Counted from the stretch's first letter, positions 28,337 to 39,452 are shown. The stretch: DNA of 59,653 nucleotides from Sphingobacteriales bacterium (GCA_016708305.1 JADJGB010000003.1:1-59653); one strand, 5' to 3'. A program made the numbers and translations. The notes: a model not told the origin generated them from the sequence alone.

Positions 28337-29647
28337 GTTCCTGTCAAATAAAAATAAGAACCTGCTCCCTTTGTTTCAGAACTGTTAAATACTTGTTTTT
28401 CAACTAAATCAGAAAGTTCTCTTGATGCTGTTCGTTCACTAATTGTATTCAATGATTGATACTCCTTATTCGTAATCTTGCCTTTCTCTTTCACATATTC
28501 AACCGCTTTTAATTGTCGTTCGTTCAATCCAAGCTTGGTAAGTTGTTCTTTTGTCAAGTTGTTTTTGAAAAGCGTTACAAAAAAACCACCATCTTGTTCG
28601 ATAAGTTCGGGTTCTGGAAGTCCAGCTTGTAGGCAAGTTTCAATAATTTTTACCGTTCCACTTCCCCAAGCATCAATCAAACCACCTTTGAAACAAACTC
28701 CCGCAATAATCGGGTTTCGTGGGTTTGATGAATGTGGTCGTTTTAGCGATTCCAAACTAATCCCTGTCGGCAAACCTCCGTCATTCCAAATATTCATTTT
28801 GTCATCATAAACACGAATTTGAATAGGAGCTCCCATATAATTACGATGTACCAATGCGTTCAGTAACACTTCTCGCATTGCTTCTCGTGGATATTCGCCT
28901 GTTTCTATTCGATATAACCCCTCAAAATGAATTTTTTGTTTCAGATAATCATTGTTGAGTTTGTTGGTTACGTTTCGTAAGAGCGTAAACAAATTACCTT
29001 CTTCTACATCGTGAAATAAAATATTGTTGCCTTCCCAACGACCAATTTTCACAAAAGTGGTTGGGTAAAAACGTTCGGGATTTTTCCCGAACAAGACCAA
29101 TGCCCCACGCTTTAACTGACCTTTTCGGTAAGCAATAGTTTTCAAAAATATGTTGAGTTGTCAAACCAACAACATCAGGCAAACGTCCCTTTTCTTCCGA
29201 CATTTTTAAGAAAGCCGAAAACGTATTTTCGTCAATATCGTCAAACGTTGCTCGTGGTTCAATTACATCGTCCCACGTTTTACCCGATTTACGAAGTAAA
29301 AATTCGTTAAGTGAATTGCCTGTCAATTCCTGTTTCGTACTTCCGCTACGGTAATAATATCTTCCACGCAAAGAAACAGGAACAGTATAAGGAAGCGTAA
29401 CAATTTCAATAAACTGGTTTCCGTTTTCTTCGTGCAAATTCACTTCAACAGTTATTCCCATTGCATTACGGACTTTATTGGGTATGTCGCCCATTAGCTT
29501 TTTGCTGTCGTCAATTCCGACAACATTTCCGTTATCATCTTTGCCAATGAAAATAACTCCACCTTGTGCGTTTGCAAAACCACATACCCATTTCAGGTAG
29601 TCATCGTGCCAACTTTGTTTATATTCTATGTTTTGTTGTTCGGGCAT
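28324..29647 (-). CDS. Schlafen AlbA_2 / HATPase_c_4 ATP-binding protein (one frameshift)
   Basis: About 441 residues. The N-terminal AlbA_2 domain (residues 1-110) contains QNIEYKQSWHDDYLKWVCGFANAQGG, shown here in parts as EYKQSW and VCGFANAQGGVIFIGKDD, then GRYYYRSGSTKQELTGN. After a shift near 29128 comes GQLKRGALVLFGKNPERFYP. The HATPase_c_4 region is REAMREVLLNALVHRNYMG, MNIWNDGGLPTGIS and GLIDAWGSGTVKIIE. A winged helix closes it (KITNKEYQSLNTISERTASREL). Family members are annotated as transcriptional regulators or nucleic-acid-binding ATPases and are frequent in defence islands. It starts 3 bases after drmB stops, so it belongs to that operon. Function in this setting is unknown: repressor of the operon or effector are both possible. 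Confidence 0.85.
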
Positions 29648-29650
29648 AAT

Positions 29651-31533
29651 TTATTCGACCACAAAATTACTTTTAAAAAATCCATATTCTTTGCTCACAA
29701 CCAATTTTCTGTCAAGGTATAAATTAGAAAGCTCGCAAGTTGTTTCGGGTGTCAATGTGCAGGAATGACAAGCAGCTAAATTGAGTTGTCCAACGCCTTG
29801 TCCTTCCGATTCAATACAAATCGGGTCAGAAGAACAATCTGTTGCTCTATAAATTGCACTATTGATTATATTATTCAGGTTTTCTTGATCGTTACATAAA
29901 TTTGAAAGACCGCCTAAATAACCGTCTGTTCCGTCAAAAGCGGAAATTAAAAATCCGTGCATTGTTTCACTAACAAACAACCTTTCCGATAGGGAAGATG
30001 CAGGATAACCACACACATATTCCAATTCACGCATTAGCAAATGCGAAAGTGTATGAATTAAAACTTTCCTTGGTGTTAATGATTTTGCAATAATTTGGTG
30101 CGATTTCCAATCTGCATTTTCTGCGTTTGATTTTATCTTTTCTGTTCGTTCAATTACTTCTTGCTGTTGTTCCCATTGTTTTAATTTCTGTTCATCTAAA
30201 ACAAACAAAATTCCTTCGCCATAACTTTCTAATGCAGGTAAAGTTTTGGTATCAAAGTTATTTTTAGAAACAGATTGTCGTTGAACTGTGTATTCGTAAT
30301 CGGTTGAATTTTGCAAAATTGAATCTATGTCAATCGGTTCGTTTCGGGTAAACGAAGTTTGTACGGTTGTCCGTTTCAGTTTATCAATCTTGACCAATTT
30401 GGAAAAACCGTGTATTTGTTCACTACAATCAATTACCTGAAACTTAATTTGCTTGTTATCGGGTTGCTCTTTTTCTAAAAAGTATTTGTATTCCGTTTCT
30501 CTGTAAATATTGTCGGGAATATATTTAATGTCACCTGTTTCCAAATATTGTTCAATAAGTTCCTTGTCAATTTTTTTCTGAATACTTACCAATTGAACAA
30601 TTTGTTCGGTTGTAAATTGACCGCTTTCCACCATATTGTCAATGTCAATTCTGATTTCCGTAGAAAGTGGATTTTGCATTTCGGGAATGTACAAGCTACC
30701 CAATGAATTAGCATAATAAACGCTGTTACTTCTTTTGAGTTTTACGCTTGTTTTTGCTTTACATTCTTCTTCGTGAAATTTGCCGTTATCGGGTTTTAGC
30801 CAATATTTTTTCCCCAGGCAAGGTTGCTCAAAATTGAAAATACCTTTCAAATTGGCTTTTTTCTTACAGTTTTTACATTCCACCCAAATACCCGAAAGTT
30901 CTGTGTTTTCACGGCTTATTTTGTAAATCAAATCTTGACTTTCACAACATTTTTTTGAAAAATCTAATTGAGGTCCGCTTGACTTTTCATTTATGTTTTC
31001 GTTTTCTTCATCATTTTGTTGACTTCTGTCTGTGGCTAAACGATTATTCCAAAATTCCCAAGGTAAATCGTGAATATGCCCGTTACTGCAGGTCATTACA
31101 AAACGAATCTGTTCCAAATGATTTTCCTTACAATCTTTATTACTGCATTTTGGCGGATTGAAAAAGTCTATCTTTTTTCCCGAAGCCGCCCAACGTTTTT
31201 TCCATTCATTATAATTTGCAAAACGATTGCAATGTGTACAATTAAGCCATTTCGGAAAATAACTTGCTTTTGGTCTTACGTTATGTAAAAACGAATCTCT
31301 GTCGGTTGGAATTGCAACCAAATGTTTCAAATTCGGAAAACGATTTTTTAATCGCTGTAATAAACGGTCGTCTTTATGATGTAATGAGCTAATTTTTCGT
31401 TTAAATCTCCATAACCCCATTCATCAAAGGTTTCTATGATTATGGAATTATCGGTTGTTTCAATCAATGAACCCACACCGCCATAATTTGAAATATGTTT
31501 GCTTCTTCCGTGTTTTATTTTATCGTTTGGCAT
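29651..31533 (-). CDS. drmB: DrmB-like DUF1998 protein (one frameshift)
   Basis: About 627 residues. The start (MPNDKIKHGRSKHISNYGGV) continues to IIETFDEWGYGDLNEKLAHY, where an A/T-rich run near 31395 shifts the frame to DDRLLQRLKNRFPNLKHLVAIP. A zinc-binding N-terminal part has WLNCTHCNRFANY, KCSNKDCKENH and FVMTCSNGHIHDLPW; a second pair is VECKNCKKK. The DUF1998 region is HTLSHLLMRELEYVCGYPAS, SAFDGTDGYLGGLS, and the Cys cluster DCSSDPICIESEGQG with LAACHSCTLTPETTCE. In DISARM the DUF1998 protein DrmB forms a complex with the helicase DrmA and opens it for DNA. Same pairing and order here: drmA ends 5 bases before this start. Confidence 0.87.
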
Positions 31534-31538
31534 AGGTT

Positions 31539-34500
31539 CTAATATTGTTTGATTAAAATTTCAGCACTTGGTTCTACACTTCTCATTGATTGCATTGCTG
31601 TTAATGTATCATCGTCATTTTTCTTTTCTTGCATTGGCACAATCAAGGATTCTTTCGGGTGGTCTTTCCAAAAATATTTCAAATCTTTTTGTGCTTCAAT
31701 TTTGTATTTCCAATCTCTCAAAATGTTATCTAATTTTTTTGTTATCAATTGAATGTCGTTTTGGGCGAATTGATGATTTTGAAAAAGTGTGATTAAATTA
31801 CCTCGCAATTCATTTTTTACGTTATCATCAATTAAAGCATTTGCTGTTTCATTTGCTGTATATTTTGTTGTGTGTCTAAAATATGCCAATACAAGTGGAA
31901 ACAACATCTTATCCAAAGCGTTTTCTGCAAATGGCGTTACACTTAACGGCTCTACTTGTTTATAGAAAGTTTTATGAAACTGAACAAAATCTTCATAGTA
32001 TGATAAATCACGGCTGTTGAATGGATCGTAAAGTGTAATGACCAATCCTTCATTTTTCCTCGCAACGCGGCTACTTGCTTGAATATATTCGGCTGTGTTT
32101 GGTGGCATTCCGTTCATTATCATTACGCCCAATCTACCAACATCAAGACCAACGCTAATCATATTAGTGGCTAAAACTAAATCAATTGCATTCCGGTTTT
32201 CTATGTTACCTGTGAATTGAGCATCTAATTTGTCTAAGTTCCTTTTAATCTTCTCGTTAGGAATTCGGCTTGTCAACTCCAAACTTTTTTGTGCTAAATA
32301 GTAATGATTAAGATTGTTTGGATAGCTATTATTTAAAAATCTAACTTGTATTTGTTCAACTATTCGTTTTAATTCCGAATTAATTTTGTTTGAGAAGCGA
32401 CCGATTTCTTTCAAACTTTTAAAATACGAAAGTATTGTCCAAAAACTATCCGCTTCTTTTTTGGCTGTTGCATTTTTCCAAATTTCTAATCTTGCAAAAA
32501 GTAATGAAGCCAAAAGTTGCAAGTTGGTTACAACGGTTGTTTTTCCTGTCGGTAAAATTCCGATGTATTTACGTTTGCTTTCTTCAATAACTTTTGAGAA
32601 AAATGTATCGTCTGCATTGGTTGCATATTGCGGAAAAACTCTTGCTTCTCGTCCGTACAAACCTTGAATTTGTTTGTCCACATTTTTTACGGTTGCTGTT
32701 GAAGCAATGATTTTCGGATTGTCGCAAAGTTTCAACAAAGCGTTTTCAAACAAGCCAACTAAACTTCCCAAAGTTCCATTCAATAGGTGTAATTCGTCTT
32801 GAATAATCAATTCGGGTTTTCTGTTTGTTCCATTATTGAAAAATGTTGTTGCTTCGCCTTTCCAAGCAAGCATTGCAAATTTATCTACCGTTGCAAAAAG
32901 TATAGTTGGCGGTTTTTTGTAAATATCTTCATCAATCAAAACAACAGGCAAACCGCCTTTGGTTTCTGAAAAATGACAGGCTTTGTTTAAGCAATAGCTT
33001 TGCAAATTTGTTTTCCCAACTCTGTGTCCGATTTGTAAAACCTTGTCGTTTTGGTTTAATTTAGAAATAATTTTTGTGTTGCACCATTGACAATTGGATA
33101 ACTGAAAAGGATTAACAACATAGTTGTCGCCTTTGTTTAATTTTTCTTGTGCCTTTTTTAATTTGTCCGATGCTTCTTTTAGTGTATTTGGAATGGTTTG
33201 ATTTCCTACCCAAAAACCGATAGAAACAGGTTTGTCTCCTAAATCTTTATGATGATTTCTGATAAACTCACAAGCCAAAATCATTTTTGAAGCTCGTTCA
33301 AACTGCTGTGCAGAAAGTAAACGTAAAGTGTAACGAATGATGATGTTTACTCCGTCATAACTGTCGGAATAATTTATTCTTCGCCAAAAAATCAAGAAAG
33401 CCGAAACCGCCAAATACGCTTCTGTTTTACCACCACCTGTTGGGAAATACAACAAATCAATCAACTCTTTTTCTGTGCTGTTTTCATCTACAAATGAAGC
33501 CAAACATTGCAGAATAAAAGCCAACTGAAATGGTCGCCATTCGGGTATTCTGTTTGACGGAAAATCTAAATTTGCGTAATCATCAAAATTGTGTTGCATC
33601 ATTTCGTTTCGTTCCCAAACTTCAAAACCTTCTTTTTTCTTGCTGAAATGTTGTGCGGTTTGGAACATTTGCAAATAAATTGCTGTGTTTGCCAACTGAA
33701 ACGCACGCAACGCATTTTCGTTTTCTGAAAGCAATTTTATTCCGTTGCTAATTCGGCTATAAATCTGCTCACATTTTGCAATGTTTTTCAATCCTAATTC
33801 ATTTTCGTTTGCCGATTTTCGTTCTTCTTCAATCCAATTTTTATATGCTTCGGCAACTTGATTTAAGTTTGAAATAATGCTCGTTCTATCCGAGTTATAA
33901 ACAGACAGTTTTTTGATATTCAGAATGTCGCCTTTGATTTTGTCGGTTTCTGAACTTTGACCTTTTACATCGTATTCGGGTAAAAATGTTGATTGTATCC
34001 ATTGCGGTGTATTGGGCGATTGTGCATTTTCCCAAGTACAAGCTGTGTTGTGTCCAATTCCAAAAGCCAATTTATCACGATAAAGATAGTCCAACATTCT
34101 ATCTTCATCGGTTTTATAAAGATGTGCTTTGTAATCTCGGAACGGTAATAATTTCTCACTTTCAATTCTAATTTCTGTTTGAAAACAAGCCAATTGATTT
34201 ACCCTTTCTTTTGAAAGTGAAAATTTGTCTTTTGCAATCAACGATTTATTTTCTATAACCGCTTTGATATAGTATTTATCTACATAATCTGTATAAAGTT
34301 TCAAATGAAAGACAAGATTTTCTTTCATCTCTTTATTCCAATTTTCAGTATTTACGTTTGCTTGTTCTGATAACTTTAATTCAATATGCTGATTTTCGGC
34401 AGAAAGAATATCCGCAATATTTATTTCGAATTCAATTTTGTTGTCGTTGCGTTTGTATTTATCCTTGAAAAATAGCTTTGAAATAGTTTTGTATAAAGCG

Positions 34501-35143
34501 TGGTCATAAGAAGTTGCTTTTGCAAATGCTCTTAATCCATCTTGAAATGCTTGGTATTCAGCGGTTGTTTTTCCGTCTTTGGTACGTTGTAATTTTTTGG
34601 TTTGAGAAAGTGTTTTGTTTTCTTCATCAAAACTTACAATCCCATTCAAACCGTGTTCTGCCAATAAATTTACGCCTTCGCCACCATAAGGAATTTTGAT
34701 TTCTTCGGGCTTTGCTTTGATATAATTTCCAAAACGAATAATTGTTTTAAATTCATCGCAAGTATTATCAACGGCAAACGTAATTCCAAAATGTGAGGGA
34801 AAAAATGTGTTTGATGTGTATTTAGGCTGTGTATCGGTTTTATCAGTTTCGTCATCGTCTTCTTCAAAAACTTCTTTTGGTTTGTTTTCTTCTTCAACCG
34901 CATCAGCACTTAAATCAGTTATATCGTCAGCATCTTCATCTTTCATTTCCAACTCGCCATTATCACTTGCATTTGGTTGTAACTGTTTTGGAAACAAAAT
35001 GCCTGAAAATAACGTTGCAAAGGTTTCCCCTCAATAATTTCATCGCTGCAATCTTCTTTCCAAATGAAACGGTCAGACCCTGGTCCGATAATTTCTTTTC
35101 GGACACGCTCAATAACTATATCTCTATTTTCTTTTACGCTCAT
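31539..35143 (-). CDS. drmA: DrmA-like superfamily 2 helicase (one frameshift)
   Basis: About 1,201 residues. True start at 35143 (MSVKENRDIVIERVRKEIIG, then PGSDRF); a missing base in a T-run near 35015 separates it from GILFPKQLQPNASD. The opening block (GPG..., RYFSGILFP) is characteristic of DrmA. Helicase motifs: Walker A YFPTGGGKTEAYLA (about 33430-33470), motif II IIQDELHLL (about 32785-32812), motif III IASTAT, motif V LVLATNMISVGLDVGRLGVM and motif VI YIQASSRVARKNEG (about 32050-32085). A Cys-rich insertion (NCQWCNTKIIS and SYCLNKACHF) lies between motifs I and II. DrmA is the motor of DISARM. It overlaps the upstream gene by 4 bases. The acidic linker after residue 60 (DEDADDITDL) is notable; its function is unknown. 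Confidence 0.88.
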
Positions 35144-36621
35144 AATTCAATTTGTTCTAAAATGTTTTCTTCTAATGCTTCAACATTTTCGCTGATAATT
35201 TCTTTGCTGATAACGGTGTGTATCGGCATATTTTTTTCAATGAAAGTTCGTAAAGTTGTTGTATCTAAATTTCTTTTCAATAAAATTTCTCCAACTTTTT
35301 GTTCTTTCAAAAACAAACGCAATTCTTGTTTTAAACCTCTGCCAAGTACAATCATTGTACTGTTGTATGTTGTTTTTGATTTTAAAATTGGTTTTAGAAT
35401 GGTGTCAAGCTCGCTATCGGATTTATTTTGATAGTACAATTTGAAAATTGCTCTTAAATCATTTTTGTACATCGGAAATTTTCTCAAACTCCTTTCTCCT
35501 CCATAGGTATCAAGCGTGGCTTGTATTACTCGAAGACCTTTTTCTTTTAGTTTTTGGTAGAGTATATCGTTGCCATACTTTTTCCTTAATTCTCCAATAA
35601 TTTGTTTCCAAAATTTAGAATGTTCTTCAACTGTTCCAAAAATATCGGGTTCGGTCTCGACTGCGACTTGATACAAGTTTTCGGCTAATTGAACTTTTGG
35701 ATAAATTCTGACTTTATCGCCAACTTTTATTTTGTACGATTTCATTAAATCGCCTTTATCGGTAAAAACAGTGTCGCTACTTTCCAAAAATAACTCTGTA
35801 ATATCTGATTTTACTTTGTAAATCAGTTTTTCCTCGATTTCATTCAGTAATAAATCACTTTCGTTTTTATAACCGTCATACGCTCTGCCACTCATTTCAT
35901 CTAATCGGGAAACGATACCGTTAATCGTAGAACTAATGTCGGTAACATTATCTCGCACTTCTTTGTATTCAATTCCACAAATAGTCAAACGGTCTTCTGA
36001 CTTTATTTCTGCTTCAATTAGTTTTTTTCTTTGGTCAAGAAATTTGTGATACAAATTCTTTTCCTGCTTGTAAACTACCAATCTAACTTCGTTATTCAGA
36101 TTATAGAGATAATCAAAATCTTTTTGTCCGTTGAACGAATGAAAAACCAAAATTTTGTTTTGAGTGTTTGCTCTTTTCAAAGCGGAAAAAGAAATAATCT
36201 CTACTTTTCTGTTTCTGATTTGTTTGATTGCAAAGTCTAAATCATTGTTGTCAAAAACAGCAATAATTCTTTTATTAGTTTCAATTTTCAAAAAGTCAAA
36301 TAATGCTTTTTGTTTTGGTAAATTTTCTTTGATGTAATCAAGTATTGAAAGTAGTTCTGCTTTCGGATTGTTGCCATTTAAGTATTCAAGAGAATATCCC
36401 CCTGCATTTTCCAATGCGTTTTCCAATTCTTTGTTTATGTTAACTCGTTCAATTAGATTTTCAATCGTTTCTTGTTGAATTGCGTTTAGTGCTATTCTCA
36501 AAATATTTCCGTATGACTTTAATTCAACACCAAATTCAGAATGTAAATACGCAATTTTTTCATCAAGTTTATTGATGAGTTCGTCTATTTCATTGCTTGG
36601 TATGTTTCGAAAGTTAATCAT
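35140..36621 (-). CDS. Unrecognised island gene immediately upstream of drmA (possible drmE counterpart, C-terminal part)
   Basis: Intact, 493 residues; no family recognised with certainty. No signal peptide or membrane helix. N-terminal 120 residues are helical (DELINKLDEKIAYLHSEFGV). The middle looks like a Rossmann-type alpha/beta domain: RIIAVFDNNDLDFAIKQI, KVEIISFSALKRA, NKILVFHSFNGQKDFDYLY, VRLVVYKQEKNLYHKFL, which resembles the second lobe of a helicase-like protein without clear ATPase motifs. The C-terminus is charged and helical (DTYGGERSLRKFPMYKNDL). It overlaps the preceding gene (36618-36621) and drmA (35140-35143) by 4 bases each, so translation is coupled. Class 2 DISARM has drmE in this position; together with the previous gene the size (about 797 residues) is similar to that protein, but homology is not proven. 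Confidence 0.6.
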   Translation of the reverse strand: MINFRNIPSNEIDELINKLDEKIAYLHSEFGVELKSYGNILRIALNAIQQETIENLIERVNINKELENALENAGGYSLEYLNGNNPKAELLSILDYIKENLPKQKALFDFLKIETNKRIIAVFDNNDLDFAIKQIRNRKVEIISFSALKRANTQNKILVFHSFNGQKDFDYLYNLNNEVRLVVYKQEKNLYHKFLDQRKKLIEAEIKSEDRLTICGIEYKEVRDNVTDISSTINGIVSRLDEMSGRAYDGYKNESDLLLNEIEEKLIYKVKSDITELFLESSDTVFTDKGDLMKSYKIKVGDKVRIYPKVQLAENLYQVAVETEPDIFGTVEEHSKFWKQIIGELRKKYGNDILYQKLKEKGLRVIQATLDTYGGERSLRKFPMYKNDLRAIFKLYYQNKSDSELDTILKPILKSKTTYNSTMIVLGRGLKQELRLFLKEQKVGEILLKRNLDTTTLRTFIEKNMPIHTVISKEIISENVEALEENILEQIEL

Positions 36622-37532
36622 AAGGCGTTCACAATTTCAATTTCTTCTTTGAACCAATTCCAACAAGGGATTGATTCACTCTTTATTAATTTATTTAATT
36701 CACTATTTGAAAGGATAATTAAGTTAAAACCAAATCGGTTTTTGTCTGAAATCATTTGTTCAATTTTTTCTGCTTCGGTGTCAAACACAACAATGGTTTT
36801 GACTTTTTCATTTTTAGAAAGAATGTTTGAATAACAAACTTCATATTTTGGTGTGAAATACGCCAAACAATCCTGTAACGCGGGAATTGACCGTGTTTCA
36901 GTAGCGTTGTTTTCTTCTCTTGGATTTGGTAAATAAGCACAAGGAATTTTATTTCTGTTAGGCAAGCTGTCCCAGAGCGGTTTCTTGGCAATGAAAACAG
37001 TTTTCTTTTCAAAGTTAGTTTTCGGGAACTCGTTTTTTTCCTTGTTTAGTTCTTCAAAAAAGGCAATATAGTTTTTGATTGTTTTTTCACTAATCCCTTT
37101 TCCTGCATTAACTTCTAAAAAGTGTTTGGTAAGTCTATCGTAGTTTATCCCTGATAATAGGGCAGGAGAGATTTCAATTTTTGTTTTTCTTAAAACTTGT
37201 CGCAAACTATAATTATCATTTTCAACTTTGACAATTTCATAATATTGATTATCTCTTATTCGTTTCAGTTTATCGCCAACATTGTAATTGTCTGGTAAGT
37301 CATATTGATTGCAATAAATGTCGTTTGCTAATTCAATGAATAAATGTTTGCCAATTTCAAAGATTGTTTCTTTTGAGTTTTGAAAATTAAAATGAACGGG
37401 TTTGTTTTGGCTGTAATGTTCTAAAATGAGTTTTGTTGTCAAGCAAGAAGCATTATCATTAAAAACACCAAGCGTGTTGGTGTTTTTAAATTTCTCCCAT
37501 AGCTGTTGATAATACTCTTTGTTTAATATCAT
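36618..37532 (-). CDS. Unrecognised first gene of the DISARM-like operon
   Basis: Intact, 304 residues, no family recognised. Start MILNKEYYQQLWEKFKN; no signal peptide or membrane helix. Residues 55-80 (ETIFEIGKHLFIELANDIYC) form a helix; GDKLKRIRDNQYYEIVKVEND looks like a small beta-barrel module. From residue 175 there are strands of a Rossmann-like fold: KKTVFIAKKPLWDSLPNRN, IPCAYLPNPREENNATETRS, YEVCYSNILSK, KTIVVFDTEAEKIEQMI and FNLIILSNSELNKLIK. No catalytic motif is apparent. It is the first gene of the operon, coupled to the next by an ATGA overlap. Base composition looks more AT-rich than the flanking core genes, as in the rest of the island. It may be the N-terminal half of a split DrmE-like protein; this is inference from position. 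Confidence 0.55.
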   Translation of the reverse strand: MILNKEYYQQLWEKFKNTNTLGVFNDNASCLTTKLILEHYSQNKPVHFNFQNSKETIFEIGKHLFIELANDIYCNQYDLPDNYNVGDKLKRIRDNQYYEIVKVENDNYSLRQVLRKTKIEISPALLSGINYDRLTKHFLEVNAGKGISEKTIKNYIAFFEELNKEKNEFPKTNFEKKTVFIAKKPLWDSLPNRNKIPCAYLPNPREENNATETRSIPALQDCLAYFTPKYEVCYSNILSKNEKVKTIVVFDTEAEKIEQMISDKNRFGFNLIILSNSELNKLIKSESIPCWNWFKEEIEIVNAL

Positions 37533-37605
37533 TTCTCAAATTCTTTTTTTTTGACTATTGTCAAAATTACAAAATTTAGTTGGAGCGTTGGCAAAAATTG
37601 ACTCT

Positions 37606-37654
37606 TTTGGTTTTGGGAAGGGTTCGTTCGGCTTGTGTGTAGGGCAAAACCAAA
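37606..37654. repeat. Inverted repeat at the right island boundary
   Basis: TTTGGTTTTG at 37606-37615 and its exact complement CAAAACCAAA at 37645-37654, separated by 29 bases. The left arm also occurs at the other end of the island near 26832. It lies between the first island gene and the next core gene, in a gene-free stretch of 293 bases. Confidence 0.7.
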
Positions 37655-37767
37655 TGTGCCATTTATAAGGTGGCTTTTCTGACCGTTAGTTTTTTGTCTG
37701 CTGTCCGGTCAAATAGGCTTGCAGCCAACACAAAAATAACCGAAAACGATTATTGTACATTCTCTTG

Positions 37768-37798
37768 TTTGCCAATCGAAGGACTTTAATTACTTTTA
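37768..37798 (+). promoter_or_regulatory. Promoter of the C69 dipeptidase gene
   Basis: TTTG at 37768-37771, a 19-base spacer and TACTTTTA at 37791-37798, one mismatch from the Bacteroidota -7 consensus TAnnTTTG. The start codon follows 27 bases later. It sits just outside the island boundary repeat, so the core gene keeps its own promoter. Confidence 0.6.
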
Positions 37799-37825
37799 CC
37801 ATCTTAATTTCAAACAATCAGTAAT

Positions 37826-39452
37826 ATGAAATTTATTAAAACTACCGTATTGCTTCTTGCAACCATTACAGGGTCAGCAGTATTTGCCTGCACCAATTTT
37901 TTAGTTACAAAAGGCGCCAGCAAAGATGGCGCTACCATGATTTCCTATTCAGCCGATTCGCATACCCTCTATGGCGAACTTTATCATTGGGCGGCAGCCA
38001 AATATCCCAAGGGCGCCTTGCTGAAAGTGATTGAATGGGACACCTACAAATATTTGGGCCAGATAGAACAAGCTTCTCAAACCTATAATGTAGTAGGCAA
38101 TATGAACGAGCATCAACTGGCGATTGGGGAAACTACCTTTGGCGGTCGCGAAGGGTTAGTGGATAATGACGGCATTATTGATTATGGCAGCCTCATTTAT
38201 ATCACACTCCAAAGAGCTAAAACAGCGCGTGAAGCAATAAGAGTGATGACAGAATTAGTGGCAAAATACGGATACCATAGCAGCGGAGAGAGTTTTTCGA
38301 TAGCCGATCCTAATGAAGTGTGGATAATGGAAATGATTGGTAAAGGCGCCGGAAATAAAGGTGCTGTGTGGGTGGCAGTAAAAATTCCTGACGGTTACAT
38401 CTCCGGACATGCCAATCAGGCACGTATTCAAACCTTTCCTTTAAATGACCCGGAAAACTGCATTTATTCCCTGATGTTATTTCCTTTGCCAAAAGCAAAG
38501 GTTTTTATAGTGGGAAAGACGAAGAATTCAGTTTTAGCGACACTTATGCACCAATGGATTTTGGCGCTGCACGTTTTTGCGAGGCAAGAGTATGGAGCGG
38601 CTTTAACAAGGTGGCTCAAGGCATGGATAAATACTTAGATTACGCTATGGGCAAAGACCTGAAAAACCGTATGCCGCTTTACATTAAACCCGATAAAAAA
38701 TCGGGTTGAAAGATATGTATGATATGATGCGCGATTTTTACGGTGGCACGCCTATGGATATGACTAAAGATGCAGGTGCCGGTCCTTACCAGTGCATCGT
38801 AAGGTGGCGGCCGCTTGAGTGGAAGGTGGACTCCACTACTTATTTGAATGAAAGGGCCATTTCTACCCAACAAACCGGTTTTTCTTTTATTTCTCAGTCT
38901 CGGTCCTGGGTTCCTGCCCCTGTAGGTGGTATCCTATGGTTTGGAATGGATGATACCTATTCAACTGTATTTGTGCCCATGTATTCGAGCATAACCAAAA
39001 TTCCACCTTCTATAGCCGTTGGCAATGGCGATATGATGACTTTTAGCGAAACTTCTTCATTCTGGCTGTTCAATCAGGTTTCCAACTTTGCATACACCCG
39101 ATACAACGATATGATTCCCGAAATTCGGGCAAAACAAAAAGAGTTAGAGGATGGATTTATTGCCAAAATTGCTGCCACCGATAAAGCTGCGTTGGCTTTA
39201 CTGAAAAAAAGTCCTAAAATGGCAACTGATTATTTGACCAAGTTCTCAATCGAACAGCAGGATATCACCTTTAATACATGGAAGAAATTATACGCTTATT
39301 TGTTTACAAAATATATGGATGGCAATATCAAGGCAGCCACCAATACCCCTTTACCCAAAGTAAAGCAACCGGGATATAGTAAGGATTTTTACAAACAAAT
39401 AGTAGATGAAACAGGAGACAAACTGAAAGTACCTGAAACTAAATCACATTGA
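37826..39452 (+). CDS. C69 family dipeptidase, exported (two frameshifts)
   Basis: About 541 residues after joining frames at shifts near 38470 and 38700. The signal peptide (MKFIKTTVLLLATITGSAVFA) is cut just before Cys22, which becomes the N-terminal nucleophile of this Ntn-hydrolase family (CTNFLVTKGASKDGATMISY). Family blocks follow: NEHQLAIGETTFGGRE, GYHSSGESFSIADPNEVWIM and, after the shifts, FGAARFCEARVW, GPYQCIVRWRP and a serine-rich FISQSRSWVP. It hydrolyses dipeptides, here in the periplasm. The gene has its own promoter and is followed, 115 bases on, by clpP; no operon link is obvious. The breaks preserve all blocks, so they are probably sequencing errors. Confidence 0.88.

Noticed and set aside
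34829..35431. 200-residue open frame on the plus strand
   Set aside because: Antisense to the start of drmA and the end of the gene before it; composition is low-complexity (Leu, Phe, His rich) and it overlaps coupled genes with clear motifs.
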